Position numbers and translations under genes: made by a program
From: Lachnospiraceae bacterium
GTDB lineage: Bacteria > Bacillota > Clostridia > Lachnospirales > Lachnospiraceae
Direction: 5' to 3'
Length of the DNA stretch: 41,172 nt
Assembly: GCA_014804655.1 (NCBI GenBank)
Contig: JAAUZK010000008.1
Coordinates: forward strand, 1-41,172
Shown: positions 1 to 8,011 of the stretch, one piece after another
How positions within the stretch are numbered: position 1 is the stretch's first letter
How the letters are laid out: each line of letters opens with the position of its first letter
The notes under the pieces: generated by a model
What the model was told of the DNA's origin: nothing
Seen by the model: the letters and a program-made list of their open reading frames with translations, nothing else
Databases searched by the model: none

Positions 1-113
1 CAAGGAGGTTTCCGCTATACCGATTGCTCCATACATTCTAACAGCTTAAGCAACAAGATGGGTAACATCCTAGCTGGATGTTAGGAATATTAACCATAAA
101 TATATTGTAGTAG

Positions 114-872
114 GAGGTTCGACTGGATATCAATGTTTTACTGAATAACCGGACGATGATCAACCTTGAAATGCAGGTGGCAAATCAGCTAAACTGGCAA
201 AATCGCTCGGTGGTGTACTTGTGCCGCTCTTATGACAGTCTTAACCACGGGCAGGATTACGATGAAGCGAAATCTGTAATACATATCGGATTTTTAGATT
301 ACACACTGGTTCGGAGCCGACCCGAATTTTATGCATCATATAAACTGATAAACGTTAAAAATTATCAAAAATATAGTGACAATATTACCCTGAATGTGGT
401 AGACTTAACTCGGATAGATTTGGCAACGGAGGAGGATAAGGTATATCACATTGATGGCTGGGCGAAGCTCCTTAAAGCCACTACTTGGGAGGAGGTTAAT
501 ATGTTGGCGGCGAAAGATGAGAATATGAGAGAAGCGGCTAAATCAATTTTTGTATACAACACTGAAGAGCAGATTCGCAAGATGTGCCGTGACAGGGAGG
601 AGTATTATCAGGATTTGCGAAACTATGAGAGAGCAGTTGCAGACCGTGATCAGTCAATTGCAAGTTATCAAAAAGCGATTTCGGATCGCGACCGGTCAAT
701 TGCAAGCTATGAAAAAGTGCTTTCGGACCGCGATCAGTCAATTGCAAGTTATCAAAAAGCGATTTCGGAACGTGATCAGTCAATTGCAAGCTATGAAAAA
801 GTTATCTTGGAAAAAGATGCACAGATTCAGCAGCTTCTTGCGGAAAAAGAGAAATTGAAAGCGCAGAAATAG
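114..872 (+). pseudogene. N-terminally truncated Rpn/PD-(D/E)XK nuclease-type transposase
   Basis: The frame resembles the C-terminal two thirds of the Rpn family (PF12784, recombination-promoting nuclease or 'PD-(D/E)XK transposase'). The nuclease-core motif INLEMQV, the middle part, and the tail MLAAKDENMREAA with a charged coiled coil are all recognisable. The first ATG is at 156, but the same frame upstream (114-155) still reads family-like residues RLDINVLLNN, including the expected catalytic Asp. Two successive TAG codons at 108-113 cut it off, and nothing upstream to position 1 resembles the usual N-terminus. A protein started at 156 would lack the motif Asp and is probably inactive. 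The C-terminus is four 14-residue repeats forming a predicted coiled coil. Expression is uncertain; a truncated 238-residue product is possible. Confidence 0.7.
642..809 (+). repeat. Four tandem 42-bp coding repeats
   Basis: Four in-frame 42-bp units begin at 642, 684, 726 and 768. Each encodes 14 residues of the type (D/E)RDQSIASYxKxxx, which is two heptads. Units 1 and 3 are nearly identical (Gln version) and units 2 and 4 match each other (Glu version), so the array is an 84-bp unit duplicated after an earlier 42-bp duplication. It lies in the coiled-coil tail of the Rpn-type gene. Confidence 0.9.
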
Positions 873-968
873 CTTTAAATGTAGTCGGATACTGTAGGGT
901 GTTATATCTGGGATGTGGACTCCCTAACTTGACAAACTTACTCCACAACTGATATCATGACATGGAAC

Positions 969-1012
969 AAGGGCGTTCTTATTACAGAATAAGAATGCCC
1001 TTATGTGTTTTA
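969..1012 (+). terminator. Rho-independent terminator before glnA
   Basis: A 15-bp stem (969-983 with 988-1002, one G-T pair) closes a 4-base ACAG loop and is followed by a T-rich tail. It separates the broken Rpn gene from glnA. The 873-1077 gap holds no other recognisable feature except the GGAGG ribosome site before 1078. Confidence 0.8.
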
Positions 1013-1077
1013 TGGGAAATTCGCTTATGAAAATCAAGAACGATAACTTATATTTAGATTAGAAGAAGGAGGCAGCT

Positions 1078-2412
1078 ATGAGAAAGAATTACACGAAGGA
1101 AGATATCATACAATTGGTCGCTGATGAGGATGTGGAGTTTATAAGACTGCAGTTTACGGATATCTTCGGAAATCTGAAAAATGTGGCGATTACCGCCAGT
1201 CAGCTTGAGAAGGCGCTTAATAATGAGTGCATGTTTGACGGTTCTTCCATCGAGGGATTTGCACGAATCGAGGAATCTGATATGTATCTGTATCCGGATT
1301 TAAGTACTTTTGAGATTTTCCCGTGGAGACCCCAACAAGGTAAAGTAGCGAGGATGATCTGTGATATATATCGCCCTAATGGGCAGCCTTTTGAGGGCGA
1401 TCCGCGATATATTTTGAAGCAGGCAATCAACGAGGCGGAGAAGCTGGGTTATAACTTTGAGGTGGGACCGGAGTGCGAGTTTTTCTTATTTAATACGGAT
1501 GAAAATGCAATGCCTACAACGATCACCCATGAGAAAGCCGGGTATTTTGACTTAGGACCGATGGACTTCGGTGAAAATGCCAGACGGGATATGGTGCTCA
1601 CATTGGAGGACATGGGATTTGTCATCGAGGCGTCTCATCACGAAGTAGCGCCGGCGCAGCATGAGATTGATTTTCGTTATGATGAAGCGCTTACCACAGC
1701 GGACAACATTATGACATTCAAACTGGCGGTTAAGACGATCGCCCGCAGACACGGACTCCACGCAACTTTTATGCCGAAACCGAAGTTTGGTGTGAACGGC
1801 TCGGGTATGCACATTAATATGTCTTTGGCTAAAGATGGGAAAAATATTTTTGCAGATGAGAATGATGCGTTTGGATTGAGTCAGACAGCATATTATTTTA
1901 TTGGCGGTATCATGAAACATATGAAAGGCATGACTGCAATCACCAATCCTTTAGTCAACTCATACAAGAGACTGGTGCCGGGATATGAGGCACCGGTTTA
2001 CATTGCATGGAGTGCAACGAACCGGAGTCCGCTGATCCGTATTCCGGCTACAAAGGGGAAGGGGACGAGAATCGAGCTTCGCTGTCCTGATCCTTCGGCA
2101 AATCCATATCTGGCATTGGCGGTATGCCTGCGCGCGGGCTTGGATGGTATCGTGAATCAGATCACGCCGCCGGACAGTGTGGATTGCAATATTTTCCGCA
2201 TGACTGAGGAGGAAAAGGAAAAGGGCGGAATCGAGGAAATTCCGGGGACGCTGATCGAGGCGATCTACTGTATGGAGGCGGACGGCTTTATCAGAGATGT
2301 GTTAGGGGAACATGTTTATCACAAATATATTAAGGCAAAGAAAAAAGAGTGGTTCCGTTATCGTATGCAGGTGACTGAATGGGAGGTTAATGAGTATTTG
2401 AATAATGTGTGA
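1078..2412 (+). CDS. glnA: Glutamine synthetase, type I
   Basis: Makes glutamine from glutamate, ammonia and ATP in the cytoplasm; the main ammonia-assimilation enzyme. The 444-residue protein is full length for the short GSI-alpha subclass. Visible motifs are the N-terminal beta-grasp part with [13 protein letters not shown], the metal/ATP motif GPECEFFLF (near residue 135), the substrate loop [13 protein letters not shown] (near 240), and [17 protein letters not shown] with the ATP-binding RSPLIRIP. The adenylylated-Tyr insert of the GSI-beta class is not seen, so feedback rather than adenylylation control is expected. Start: GAAGGAGG sits 7-8 bases before the ATG. It is followed by an ANTAR regulator gene, a pairing that suggests nitrogen-linked antitermination. 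Confidence 0.97.
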   Translation: MRKNYTKEDIIQLVADEDVEFIRLQFTDIFGNLKNVAITASQLEKALNNECMFDGSSIEGFARIEESDMYLYPDLSTFEIFPWRPQQGKVARMICDIYRPNGQPFEGDPRYILKQAINEAEKLGYNFEVGPECEFFLFNTDENAMPTTITHEKAGYFDLGPMDFGENARRDMVLTLEDMGFVIEASHHEVAPAQHEIDFRYDEALTTADNIMTFKLAVKTIARRHGLHATFMPKPKFGVNGSGMHINMSLAKDGKNIFADENDAFGLSQTAYYFIGGIMKHMKGMTAITNPLVNSYKRLVPGYEAPVYIAWSATNRSPLIRIPATKGKGTRIELRCPDPSANPYLALAVCLRAGLDGIVNQITPPDSVDCNIFRMTEEEKEKGGIEEIPGTLIEAIYCMEADGFIRDVLGEHVYHKYIKAKKKEWFRYRMQVTEWEVNEYLNNV

Positions 2413-2455
2413 TGGAGTTTTGAGAGGATGGTGCTGTATGTATATAGGCCGTGAG

Positions 2456-2505
2456 GGCAGATTCCTGCGCAATGACAGCTTCGAGAACATTTTGTGCAAT
2501 CTGCC
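2456..2505. repeat. Short relative of the 19.5-kb palindromic element
   Basis: A 50-bp unit bounded by the 8-bp inverted ends GGCAGATT and AATCTGCC. Its last 29 bases (2477-2505) match the right end of the 228-bp element at 19472-19699 at all but three positions, and the 11 bases at the left end (GAGGGCAGATT) are identical. It looks like an internally deleted copy. It lies between glnA and the ANTAR gene, just after a coding end, as the larger copy does. Confidence 0.65.
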
Positions 2506-2583
2506 AATGCAGGTATTATTGGGGCATCTTTTAGCGATATGACATAAGGCTATGACATAAAATACAGGACGGGAGGTGAGCGT

Positions 2584-3132
2584 GTGATCAATATTATCGT
2601 GGTTTTGCCGAAAATAGAGGATGCCAAGGGTATTCGCGGCGTGCTTGTGAAGAACGGTTTCCAGGTAACGGCAGTCTGCTCGACGGGTGCACAGGCACTC
2701 AGCCAGTTACGCGATTTAAGTGACGGCATTGTCATATGTGGTTACAAAATGACAGACATGATATATACTGAGTTACACGACTGCCTTCCGGCGGGTTTTG
2801 ATATGCTTTTGATGGCATCACAGGCGGTACTGAACGAGTATCGGCGCGGCGATATCATGTGTCTTGCTATGCCGCTTAAGGTTCACGATCTTATCAATAC
2901 GGTGGATATGATGAGCCAGACGATCATGCGCAGGAGACGCAGGGTGAAGTCGAAACCTAAAGAACGTAATTCAGAAGAAACGGCTATTATTACGGAAGCA
3001 AAGGAACTTTTGATGGAACGAAATCATATGACAGAAGAGGAGGCTCATCGTTATATCCAGAAGTGCAGCATGGACAGCGGCACGAATATGGTGGAGACGG
3101 CGCAGATGGTATTGGCGATGATGAGAGAATAA
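2584..3132 (+). CDS. ANTAR-domain regulator with degenerate receiver
   Basis: A 182-residue protein. Residues 1-120 have the fold pattern of a response-regulator receiver (IIVVLPKIEDAKGIRGVL at the start), but the expected phosphoacceptor Asp region reads IVICGYKM, with no Asp, so phosphorylation is unlikely. Residues about 125-182 match the ANTAR RNA-binding domain, a short helical domain that binds paired hairpins and prevents transcription termination: EAKELLMERNHMTEEEAHRYI then TAQMVL (given here as separate pieces). Start: GTG at 2584 with GGGAGGTGAG just upstream; no ATG fits better. The gene follows glnA, so a role in nitrogen control is inferred. A terminator follows directly. Confidence 0.85.
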   Translation: MINIIVVLPKIEDAKGIRGVLVKNGFQVTAVCSTGAQALSQLRDLSDGIVICGYKMTDMIYTELHDCLPAGFDMLLMASQAVLNEYRRGDIMCLAMPLKVHDLINTVDMMSQTIMRRRRRVKSKPKERNSEETAIITEAKELLMERNHMTEEEAHRYIQKCSMDSGTNMVETAQMVLAMMRE

Positions 3133-3178
3133 AAAGCACATTTTGCATAGTGATATGCAATTAATGTGCTTTATTTGT
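3131..3178 (+). terminator. Terminator after the ANTAR gene
   Basis: Outer stem AAAGCACAT/ATGTGCTTT (3133-3141 with 3164-3172), inner stem TTGCAT/ATGCAA and a T-rich tail. It begins at the ANTAR stop codon and ends the glnA-ANTAR unit. Confidence 0.85.
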
Positions 3179-3206
3179 TGCGGGAGTGTGGTATGATTAT
3201 CATAAT
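3178..3206 (+). promoter_or_regulatory. Candidate sigma-A promoter for dapF
   Basis: -35 TTGCGG and -10 CATAAT are separated by 17 bases, placed between the preceding terminator and dapF. Both boxes are near consensus; there is no experimental support. Confidence 0.45.
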
Positions 3207-3290
3207 GTAATAAAAAATGTGTTATATGAAAAAACGACGGATATATCTTAGATTCTACAGGAATAAGCAGTGTAAAAAAGGAGGAGAATC

Positions 3291-4205
3291 ATGAAATTTA
3301 CGAAAATGCACGGATGCGGAAATGATTATATTTACATCAGCGGTTTCACGGAGAAGATTACGCAGGAGGAAAAACCGGAGCTGGTACAGCGTCTCAGCGA
3401 CAGGCACTTTGGAATCGGCGGAGACGGTGTGATTTTTATCAATCCTTCCGATGAGGCAGATTTCGAGATGGAGATGTACAATGCAGACGGAAGTCGTGCA
3501 GAGATGTGTGGCAACGGGATACGCTGCGTTGCAAAATATGTGTATGACAAAGGTTTGACAGACAAAACCAACATAAGTGTCATGAGTTGCGGGCAGATCA
3601 AGTATTTACAGCTTTTCCTAAAAGAAAATAAAGTGGATTCGGTCAGAGTTAATATGGGTGCTCCGAAACTGCAGGCGGGGCAGATACCGGTGATCGTGAG
3701 CGGTGGGAAGAATGATACAGGTTTCGATCATGAGTCCGGCACAGTATGGACGAAAGAAAACAATGTCGATGAAGTTGAAAAAGAAAGCGTGATTGACGAG
3801 CCGATCACAGTACAAGGTAAAGAGTATAAAATGACATGCGTGTCAATGGGAAACCCCCATGCAGTCGTCTTTATGGATAATGTGGCTGATTTAGAGATCG
3901 AGAAGATCGGTCCGCATTTCGAAAATCACGAGAGATTCCCGAACCGCATCAATACGGAATTTGTCAAAGTGCTGGACAGAAAGACCGTGCAGATGCGTGT
4001 CTGGGAGCGTGGGACAGGGGAGACTCTTGCATGCGGCACAGGGTGCTGTGCCACAGTGGTGGCATGTGTCTTAAATGGTTTGACGGATGACACGGTTACT
4101 GTTAAACTATTAGGTGGCGAAATTGAGATCACGTGGGACAGGGAGGCTGATTTGGTCTACATGACCGGTCCTGCCGTAACCGTTTTTGAAGGAGAATGGT
4201 CTTAA
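3291..4205 (+). CDS. dapF: Diaminopimelate epimerase
   Basis: Converts LL-diaminopimelate to meso-diaminopimelate for lysine and peptidoglycan, without a cofactor. The two catalytic cysteines are visible: C73 in AEMCGNGIRC and C248 in ACGTGCCATVV. The N-terminal substrate motif MHGCGNDYIY is also present. At 304 residues it is somewhat longer than the usual 270-280; the extra length is a hydrophilic insert around residues 140-170 (GGKNDTGFDHESGTVWTKEN). Start: AAGGAGGAG about 7 bases before the ATG. It is directly upstream of dapL, which makes its substrate. Confidence 0.96.
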   Translation: MKFTKMHGCGNDYIYISGFTEKITQEEKPELVQRLSDRHFGIGGDGVIFINPSDEADFEMEMYNADGSRAEMCGNGIRCVAKYVYDKGLTDKTNISVMSCGQIKYLQLFLKENKVDSVRVNMGAPKLQAGQIPVIVSGGKNDTGFDHESGTVWTKENNVDEVEKESVIDEPITVQGKEYKMTCVSMGNPHAVVFMDNVADLEIEKIGPHFENHERFPNRINTEFVKVLDRKTVQMRVWERGTGETLACGTGCCATVVACVLNGLTDDTVTVKLLGGEIEITWDREADLVYMTGPAVTVFEGEWS

Positions 4206-4246
4206 ATTAATTTGTAATAAGAATTATTGATATCGAAATAATCATA

Positions 4247-4276
4247 TTTACAGATAAAATGCTATGGTGCTAAAAT
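4247..4276 (+). promoter_or_regulatory. Candidate sigma-A promoter for dapL
   Basis: TTTACA and TAAAAT with an 18-base spacer in the 125-base gap between dapF and dapL. This implies dapL can be transcribed apart from dapF. Confidence 0.5.
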
Positions 4277-4329
4277 CAGACTATGATAGATCATGGAAGA
4301 AGTAACTTACTTTGAAAGGAATGAAAACA

Positions 4330-5550
4330 ATGGTTAAAGTAAATGACAATTATTTAAAACTACCGGGCAGCTATCTTTTTTCTACGATTGCGAAAAAGGT
4401 AAACGCCTATACGGAGGCTAATCCGGACAAGAAGATTATCAGGCTGGGGATCGGCGATGTGACACAGCCGCTTTCTCCGGCAGTCATAAGCGCATTACAC
4501 GGCGCGGTGGACGAGATGGCGGATGCGGCGACATTCCGTGGATATGCGCCGGATTTAGGATACGAGTTTTTAAGAAGCGCTATCGCGGATAATGATTACA
4601 AGGCGAGAGGCTGTCAGATCGAGGCGGATGAAATATTCGTATCAGACGGCGCGAAATGTGATTCCGGCAATATTCAGGAGATTTTTGCACTTGACAACAA
4701 GATTGCGGTCTGCGATCCGGTTTATCCTGTCTATGTAGACACTAACGTAATGGCCGGCAGGACAGGTACATACGATGCCGCTACGGAGAAATGGAGCGAC
4801 GTAATCTACATGCCTTGTACGGCGGACAACAATTTTGCTCCGCAGTTACCGAAGGAAGTGCCGGATCTGATCTACCTGTGTTTCCCCAACAATCCTACGG
4901 GTTCTACCATTAATAAAGCGCAGCTGCAGGAATGGGTGGATTACGCGAATAAGAACGGTGCCGTTATTATTTATGACGCGGCTTATGAGGCATATATATC
5001 TGAGGCGGACGTGCCGCACACGATCTACGAGTGTGAAGGAGCCAGAACCTGTGCGATTGAGCTTCGCTCCTTCTCCAAAAATGCAGGATTTACAGGTGTG
5101 CGCTTAGGCTTTACGGTTATCCCCAAGGAGTTAAAAGTGGGAGATGTGTCACTTCATGCCCTGTGGGCGAGACGTCACGGCACTAAGTATAACGGTGCGC
5201 CCTACATTATCCAGAGAGCCGGAGAAGCTGTATACAGCGAGGCGGGTAAGAAAGAGACAAAAGAATTGGTTGCCTATTACATGAAGAATGCAGCTTATAT
5301 TTTAGATGGTTTGAAATCTGCCGGATTCAGTGTATCCGGCGGCGTAAATGCACCTTATATCTGGCTGAAAGCGCCAAATAATATGACGAGCTGGGAGTTC
5401 TTTGACTATCTGTTGGAAAACGCCAATGTAGTCGGCACGCCGGGCTCCGGGTTCGGCCCCAGCGGCGAGACGTTCTTCCGTCTGACGGCGTTTGGCAGTT
5501 ATGAGAACACAGTTGAGGCGGTTGACAGGATTAAGAGGCTGTCGATATAG
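4330..5550 (+). CDS. dapL: LL-diaminopimelate aminotransferase
   Basis: A PLP enzyme that converts tetrahydrodipicolinate directly to LL-diaminopimelate with glutamate as amino donor, bypassing the acyl-intermediate steps. The 406-residue length, the N-terminus NDNYLKLPGSYLFSTIAKKV, and the PLP-lysine motif SFSKNAGFTGVR (K250) fit DapL rather than other class I/II aminotransferases. Start: in-frame TTG (4312), ATG (4321) and ATG (4330) all exist. The AAAGGA at 4315-4320 lies 9 bases before 4330, so that start is preferred. It forms a functional pair with dapF. A perfect-stem terminator follows at 5616. Confidence 0.95.
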   Translation: MVKVNDNYLKLPGSYLFSTIAKKVNAYTEANPDKKIIRLGIGDVTQPLSPAVISALHGAVDEMADAATFRGYAPDLGYEFLRSAIADNDYKARGCQIEADEIFVSDGAKCDSGNIQEIFALDNKIAVCDPVYPVYVDTNVMAGRTGTYDAATEKWSDVIYMPCTADNNFAPQLPKEVPDLIYLCFPNNPTGSTINKAQLQEWVDYANKNGAVIIYDAAYEAYISEADVPHTIYECEGARTCAIELRSFSKNAGFTGVRLGFTVIPKELKVGDVSLHALWARRHGTKYNGAPYIIQRAGEAVYSEAGKKETKELVAYYMKNAAYILDGLKSAGFSVSGGVNAPYIWLKAPNNMTSWEFFDYLLENANVVGTPGSGFGPSGETFFRLTAFGSYENTVEAVDRIKRLSI

Positions 5551-5615
5551 TTGTTTGGCGAAAATGGTAATGGGCCAAAACTATCGATTTACAGTGTGAT
5601 ATATAAGATAGTAAG

Positions 5616-5646
5616 ATTCCGGCTGGTGGTCAGCCGGAATTTTTAT
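5616..5646 (+). terminator. Terminator after dapL
   Basis: Perfect 10-bp stem ATTCCGGCTG/CAGCCGGAAT with a 5-base loop, followed by TTTTAT. Confidence 0.9.
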
Positions 5647-5670
5647 AAAAATGATCATGGTGAGTAAAAT

Positions 5671-6432
5671 ATGACACTTATAAAAAATGAGATACCTATT
5701 TTAGAATATGATACAGACAAACAGGCGGTTTTGATGCCGGGACGTTTTGAGTATCTTTTTTCGGAGAAAGCTGTATTGCTTTTCATGGAGCCGGAAATAG
5801 ATGAGTATGTGGCGGCACATCACTGTGAAGAAGTTGGTAAGTTTGAATGCGTTACCAAAACATTTTATGCATATAAAACAAAGATACAGGGGAAAGAAAT
5901 CACGTTTGAGCAGGTTCCTCTCGGCGGTGCCGGTGCAGTACAGATCATGGAGCAGATCATCGCCGGTGGCGCAAAGCAGATTATTGCGGCAGGATGCTGC
6001 GGAGCGTTGGAAGACGGAGCGGAAGGAGAATTTTTTGTACCTACGGCGGCACTGAGGCAGGAGGGCACTTCTTACCACTATCTGCCACCGGCAAGAGAAG
6101 TGGAGTTGAGTGAAGCGGCAGTTGCCGCAATAGAAAAGGCATTAAAGAATGCCGGACTGACATACCATAGATGTAAAACATGGACCACTGACGGCTTTTA
6201 CAGGGAAACGAAGGAAATGGTGCGCTATCGTAAGAGTGAGGGATATTCCGTAGTGGAGATGGAGTGTGCGTCTATGGCAGCCTGCGCAAAAGTGAGGGGC
6301 GTGGTATTCGGGCAGTTACTATTCACAGCGGATTCTCTGGCAGATGTGGATGCGCATGACGGAAGAAACTGGGGCGATGATACTTTTGCGGCGGCGATGG
6401 AGCTGGCGCTTGATGCAGTTACACTGATATAA
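5671..6432 (+). CDS. Nucleoside phosphorylase, PNP/UDP type
   Basis: A 253-residue member of the PNP_UDP_1 family. These enzymes split nucleosides with phosphate into free base and ribose-1-phosphate (purine salvage or uridine breakdown). The family core is visible as GGAGAVQIMEQIIAGGAK followed by IIAAGCCGAL (phosphate and ribose site, residues about 88-115), and VVEMECASMAACAKVRG (ribose-binding Met-Glu, about 195-212) near the end. It may be nearest to uridine phosphorylase-like enzymes, but base specificity cannot be read from the sequence. Start: ATG at 5671 with a GGTGAG site 8 bases upstream. It lies alone between the dapL terminator and the adenylyltransferase gene. Confidence 0.85.
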   Translation: MTLIKNEIPILEYDTDKQAVLMPGRFEYLFSEKAVLLFMEPEIDEYVAAHHCEEVGKFECVTKTFYAYKTKIQGKEITFEQVPLGGAGAVQIMEQIIAGGAKQIIAAGCCGALEDGAEGEFFVPTAALRQEGTSYHYLPPAREVELSEAAVAAIEKALKNAGLTYHRCKTWTTDGFYRETKEMVRYRKSEGYSVVEMECASMAACAKVRGVVFGQLLFTADSLADVDAHDGRNWGDDTFAAAMELALDAVTLI

Positions 6433-6491
6433 TACAAAGAGGATAACCGCTGTGACAGAATTATTATGGAAAACAGGATTGGAGAATATTT

Positions 6492-7382
6492 ATGCGTGAT
6501 GAAGTAACGATGTATAAACTTTTTATGGATATCGCAGAGGCAGACGACAGGATTTTAGCGGTATATATGAATGGATCAAGGACAAATGCCAATGTGCCGA
6601 AAGATATTTTTCAGGATTATGACATTGTGTATGTGGTAAGGGTGACAAAACCTTTTATCGAGGATAAAGAATGGATTCATAAATTCGGGAATGTCCTGTA
6701 CATGCAATATCCTGACGAGAGTCCGGACTATCCGAGTGATAAGGAGAACAGTTATGGATGGCTGATGCAGTTTGATGACGGCGTACGGGTTGATCTTACG
6801 GCGCAGAGTGTCGAGTTTGCAAGGGAGCATATCCATGACGATAAGCTCTGCCGGATTTTGTTGGATAAAGAGAACATATTGCCTAAAGTGCCGGACTCTA
6901 CGGATTCGAATTATTATGTAAAGAAACCGACGTTAGAGCAGTTTCAGGCGTGCATCAATGAGTTCTGGTGGTGCAGCAATAACATTGCTAAAGGACTTTG
7001 GCGCGGGGAGATGCCGTATGTTCAGGATATGACGAACTTTGTTGTGCGTAAGCAGTTGGAAAAGATGCTTGCATGGAAAGTGGGTATCATTACGGATTTT
7101 AGTGTGAGCGTTGGAAAATCAGCGAAATATCTGTATCGGTGGATCGGCGAGGAAGAGTATCAGTGTTATCTGAACACTTATTTCGGCGGAAATGTGGAGG
7201 AAGCGTGGCAGGCAGTCTTTTCCATGTGTGAGTTGTTTAAAAGTGTAACGGAATATGTGGCGGAAGGACTGGGGTACACTTATAACCGGGAGGAAGGAAA
7301 AGCGGCTGCGGCGTTTCTTAAGCATGTGCATGATCTGCCTAAGGACGCGAAGGAAGTTTATCCTAGCGAGGCGTGTGACTGA
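6492..7382 (+). CDS. Aminoglycoside 6-adenylyltransferase-like (ANT(6)/AadE family)
   Basis: A 296-residue protein resembling ANT(6) enzymes, which inactivate streptomycin by attaching AMP to its 6-hydroxyl. The nucleotidyltransferase site is intact: MNGSRTN then DYDIVYVV (residues about 22-45), and the third acidic residue in GVRVDLT. The family signatures NEFWWCSNNIAKGLWR (about 156) and KVGIITDFSVSVGK (about 198) are also present, as is the C-terminal KHVHDLPKDAKEVYP. Length matches known ANT(6) proteins. Start: GGAG at 6481 with 7-base spacing. The gene sits in ordinary chromosome context without flanking mobile-element ends, so it may be an intrinsic gene. Whether it confers resistance cannot be told from sequence. 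Confidence 0.88.
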   Translation: MRDEVTMYKLFMDIAEADDRILAVYMNGSRTNANVPKDIFQDYDIVYVVRVTKPFIEDKEWIHKFGNVLYMQYPDESPDYPSDKENSYGWLMQFDDGVRVDLTAQSVEFAREHIHDDKLCRILLDKENILPKVPDSTDSNYYVKKPTLEQFQACINEFWWCSNNIAKGLWRGEMPYVQDMTNFVVRKQLEKMLAWKVGIITDFSVSVGKSAKYLYRWIGEEEYQCYLNTYFGGNVEEAWQAVFSMCELFKSVTEYVAEGLGYTYNREEGKAAAAFLKHVHDLPKDAKEVYPSEACD

Positions 7383-7422
7383 GATGATATTCGGAAAGAA
7401 GTGTAAGCGGGAGCAATAATGG

Positions 7423-7977
7423 ATGAGCAAAACGTTTAGATACATGAATTTAGAGCAGAGAATAAAGATAAAAGAAATGTTAGATGCAGGGCATGGCATA
7501 TCTGAAATAGCTAATGATTTAGGATATTGTTATGTAACGATATATAAGGAACTTGAAAGATGCGGTTTACCAGATGATTATAATCCATATTATGCTCAGT
7601 CCTTATGTGAAAAAAATTTAAAGAAAAGGGGGCGTATAGATAAACTTTCTGATGTGGAATTGGCAAAGTATATTTCCGATTTGATATTAAAAGAACATTT
7701 GAGTCCTGAAAAAATAGTAGCTTTATTGAAGGAAGACAGCAGGGGATTTTCTAATGTACCTCATTCGGCAAAGACTATATATTCAGCAATTGATAAAGGG
7801 TTAATACCCAATGTTACCAGAGAAACATTTTTGACAGATGTTTCAACTGTATTTAGTGGCGGTCATATTTGTATTCCTAAGTGGGTATTGGAAAGGATAG
7901 GCATAAAAGACGGGGATATGCTTTCGTTTGAAATTACGGAAGCCAATGAAATAGTTTATAGAAAAGTGGAAAAATGA
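7423..7977 (+). CDS. IS30-type helix-turn-helix protein fused to an AbrB-like domain
   Basis: A 184-residue protein with an unusual domain order. Residues 1-130 align with the N-terminal DNA-binding region of IS30-family transposases: a first HTH (MNLEQRIKIKEML then ISEIANDLGYCYVTIYKELE), a linker NPYYAQSL, and a second HTH region with LSPEKIVALL and SAKTIYSAIDKG. The DDE catalytic domain that should follow is absent. Instead residues about 140-184 (FSGGHICIPKWVLERIGIKD then GDMLSFEI) resemble a SpoVT/AbrB swapped-hairpin domain, usually a DNA-binding dimer. It is likely a regulator rather than a transposase. Start: ATG 7423 with GGGAG about 10 bases upstream; the ATG at 7419 is in a frame that stops at once. 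It is AT-rich compared with upstream genes, and the flavoprotein gene follows 34 bases later. Its target is unknown. Confidence 0.75.
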   Translation: MSKTFRYMNLEQRIKIKEMLDAGHGISEIANDLGYCYVTIYKELERCGLPDDYNPYYAQSLCEKNLKKRGRIDKLSDVELAKYISDLILKEHLSPEKIVALLKEDSRGFSNVPHSAKTIYSAIDKGLIPNVTRETFLTDVSTVFSGGHICIPKWVLERIGIKDGDMLSFEITEANEIVYRKVEK

Positions 7978-8011
7978 TTTTTTTATTATAGTTGAAGGAA
8001 GGGACCGGCAA

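Noticed and set aside
642..809. Regular direct repeats that could suggest a CRISPR array
   Set aside because: Units are contiguous 42-bp coding repeats in frame with a coiled coil; there are no unique spacers.
969..1012. Hairpin with ACAG loop before glnA as a possible ANTAR target
   Set aside because: ANTAR sites are paired hairpins with six-base loops; only one hairpin with a four-base loop is present, and it reads as a normal terminator.
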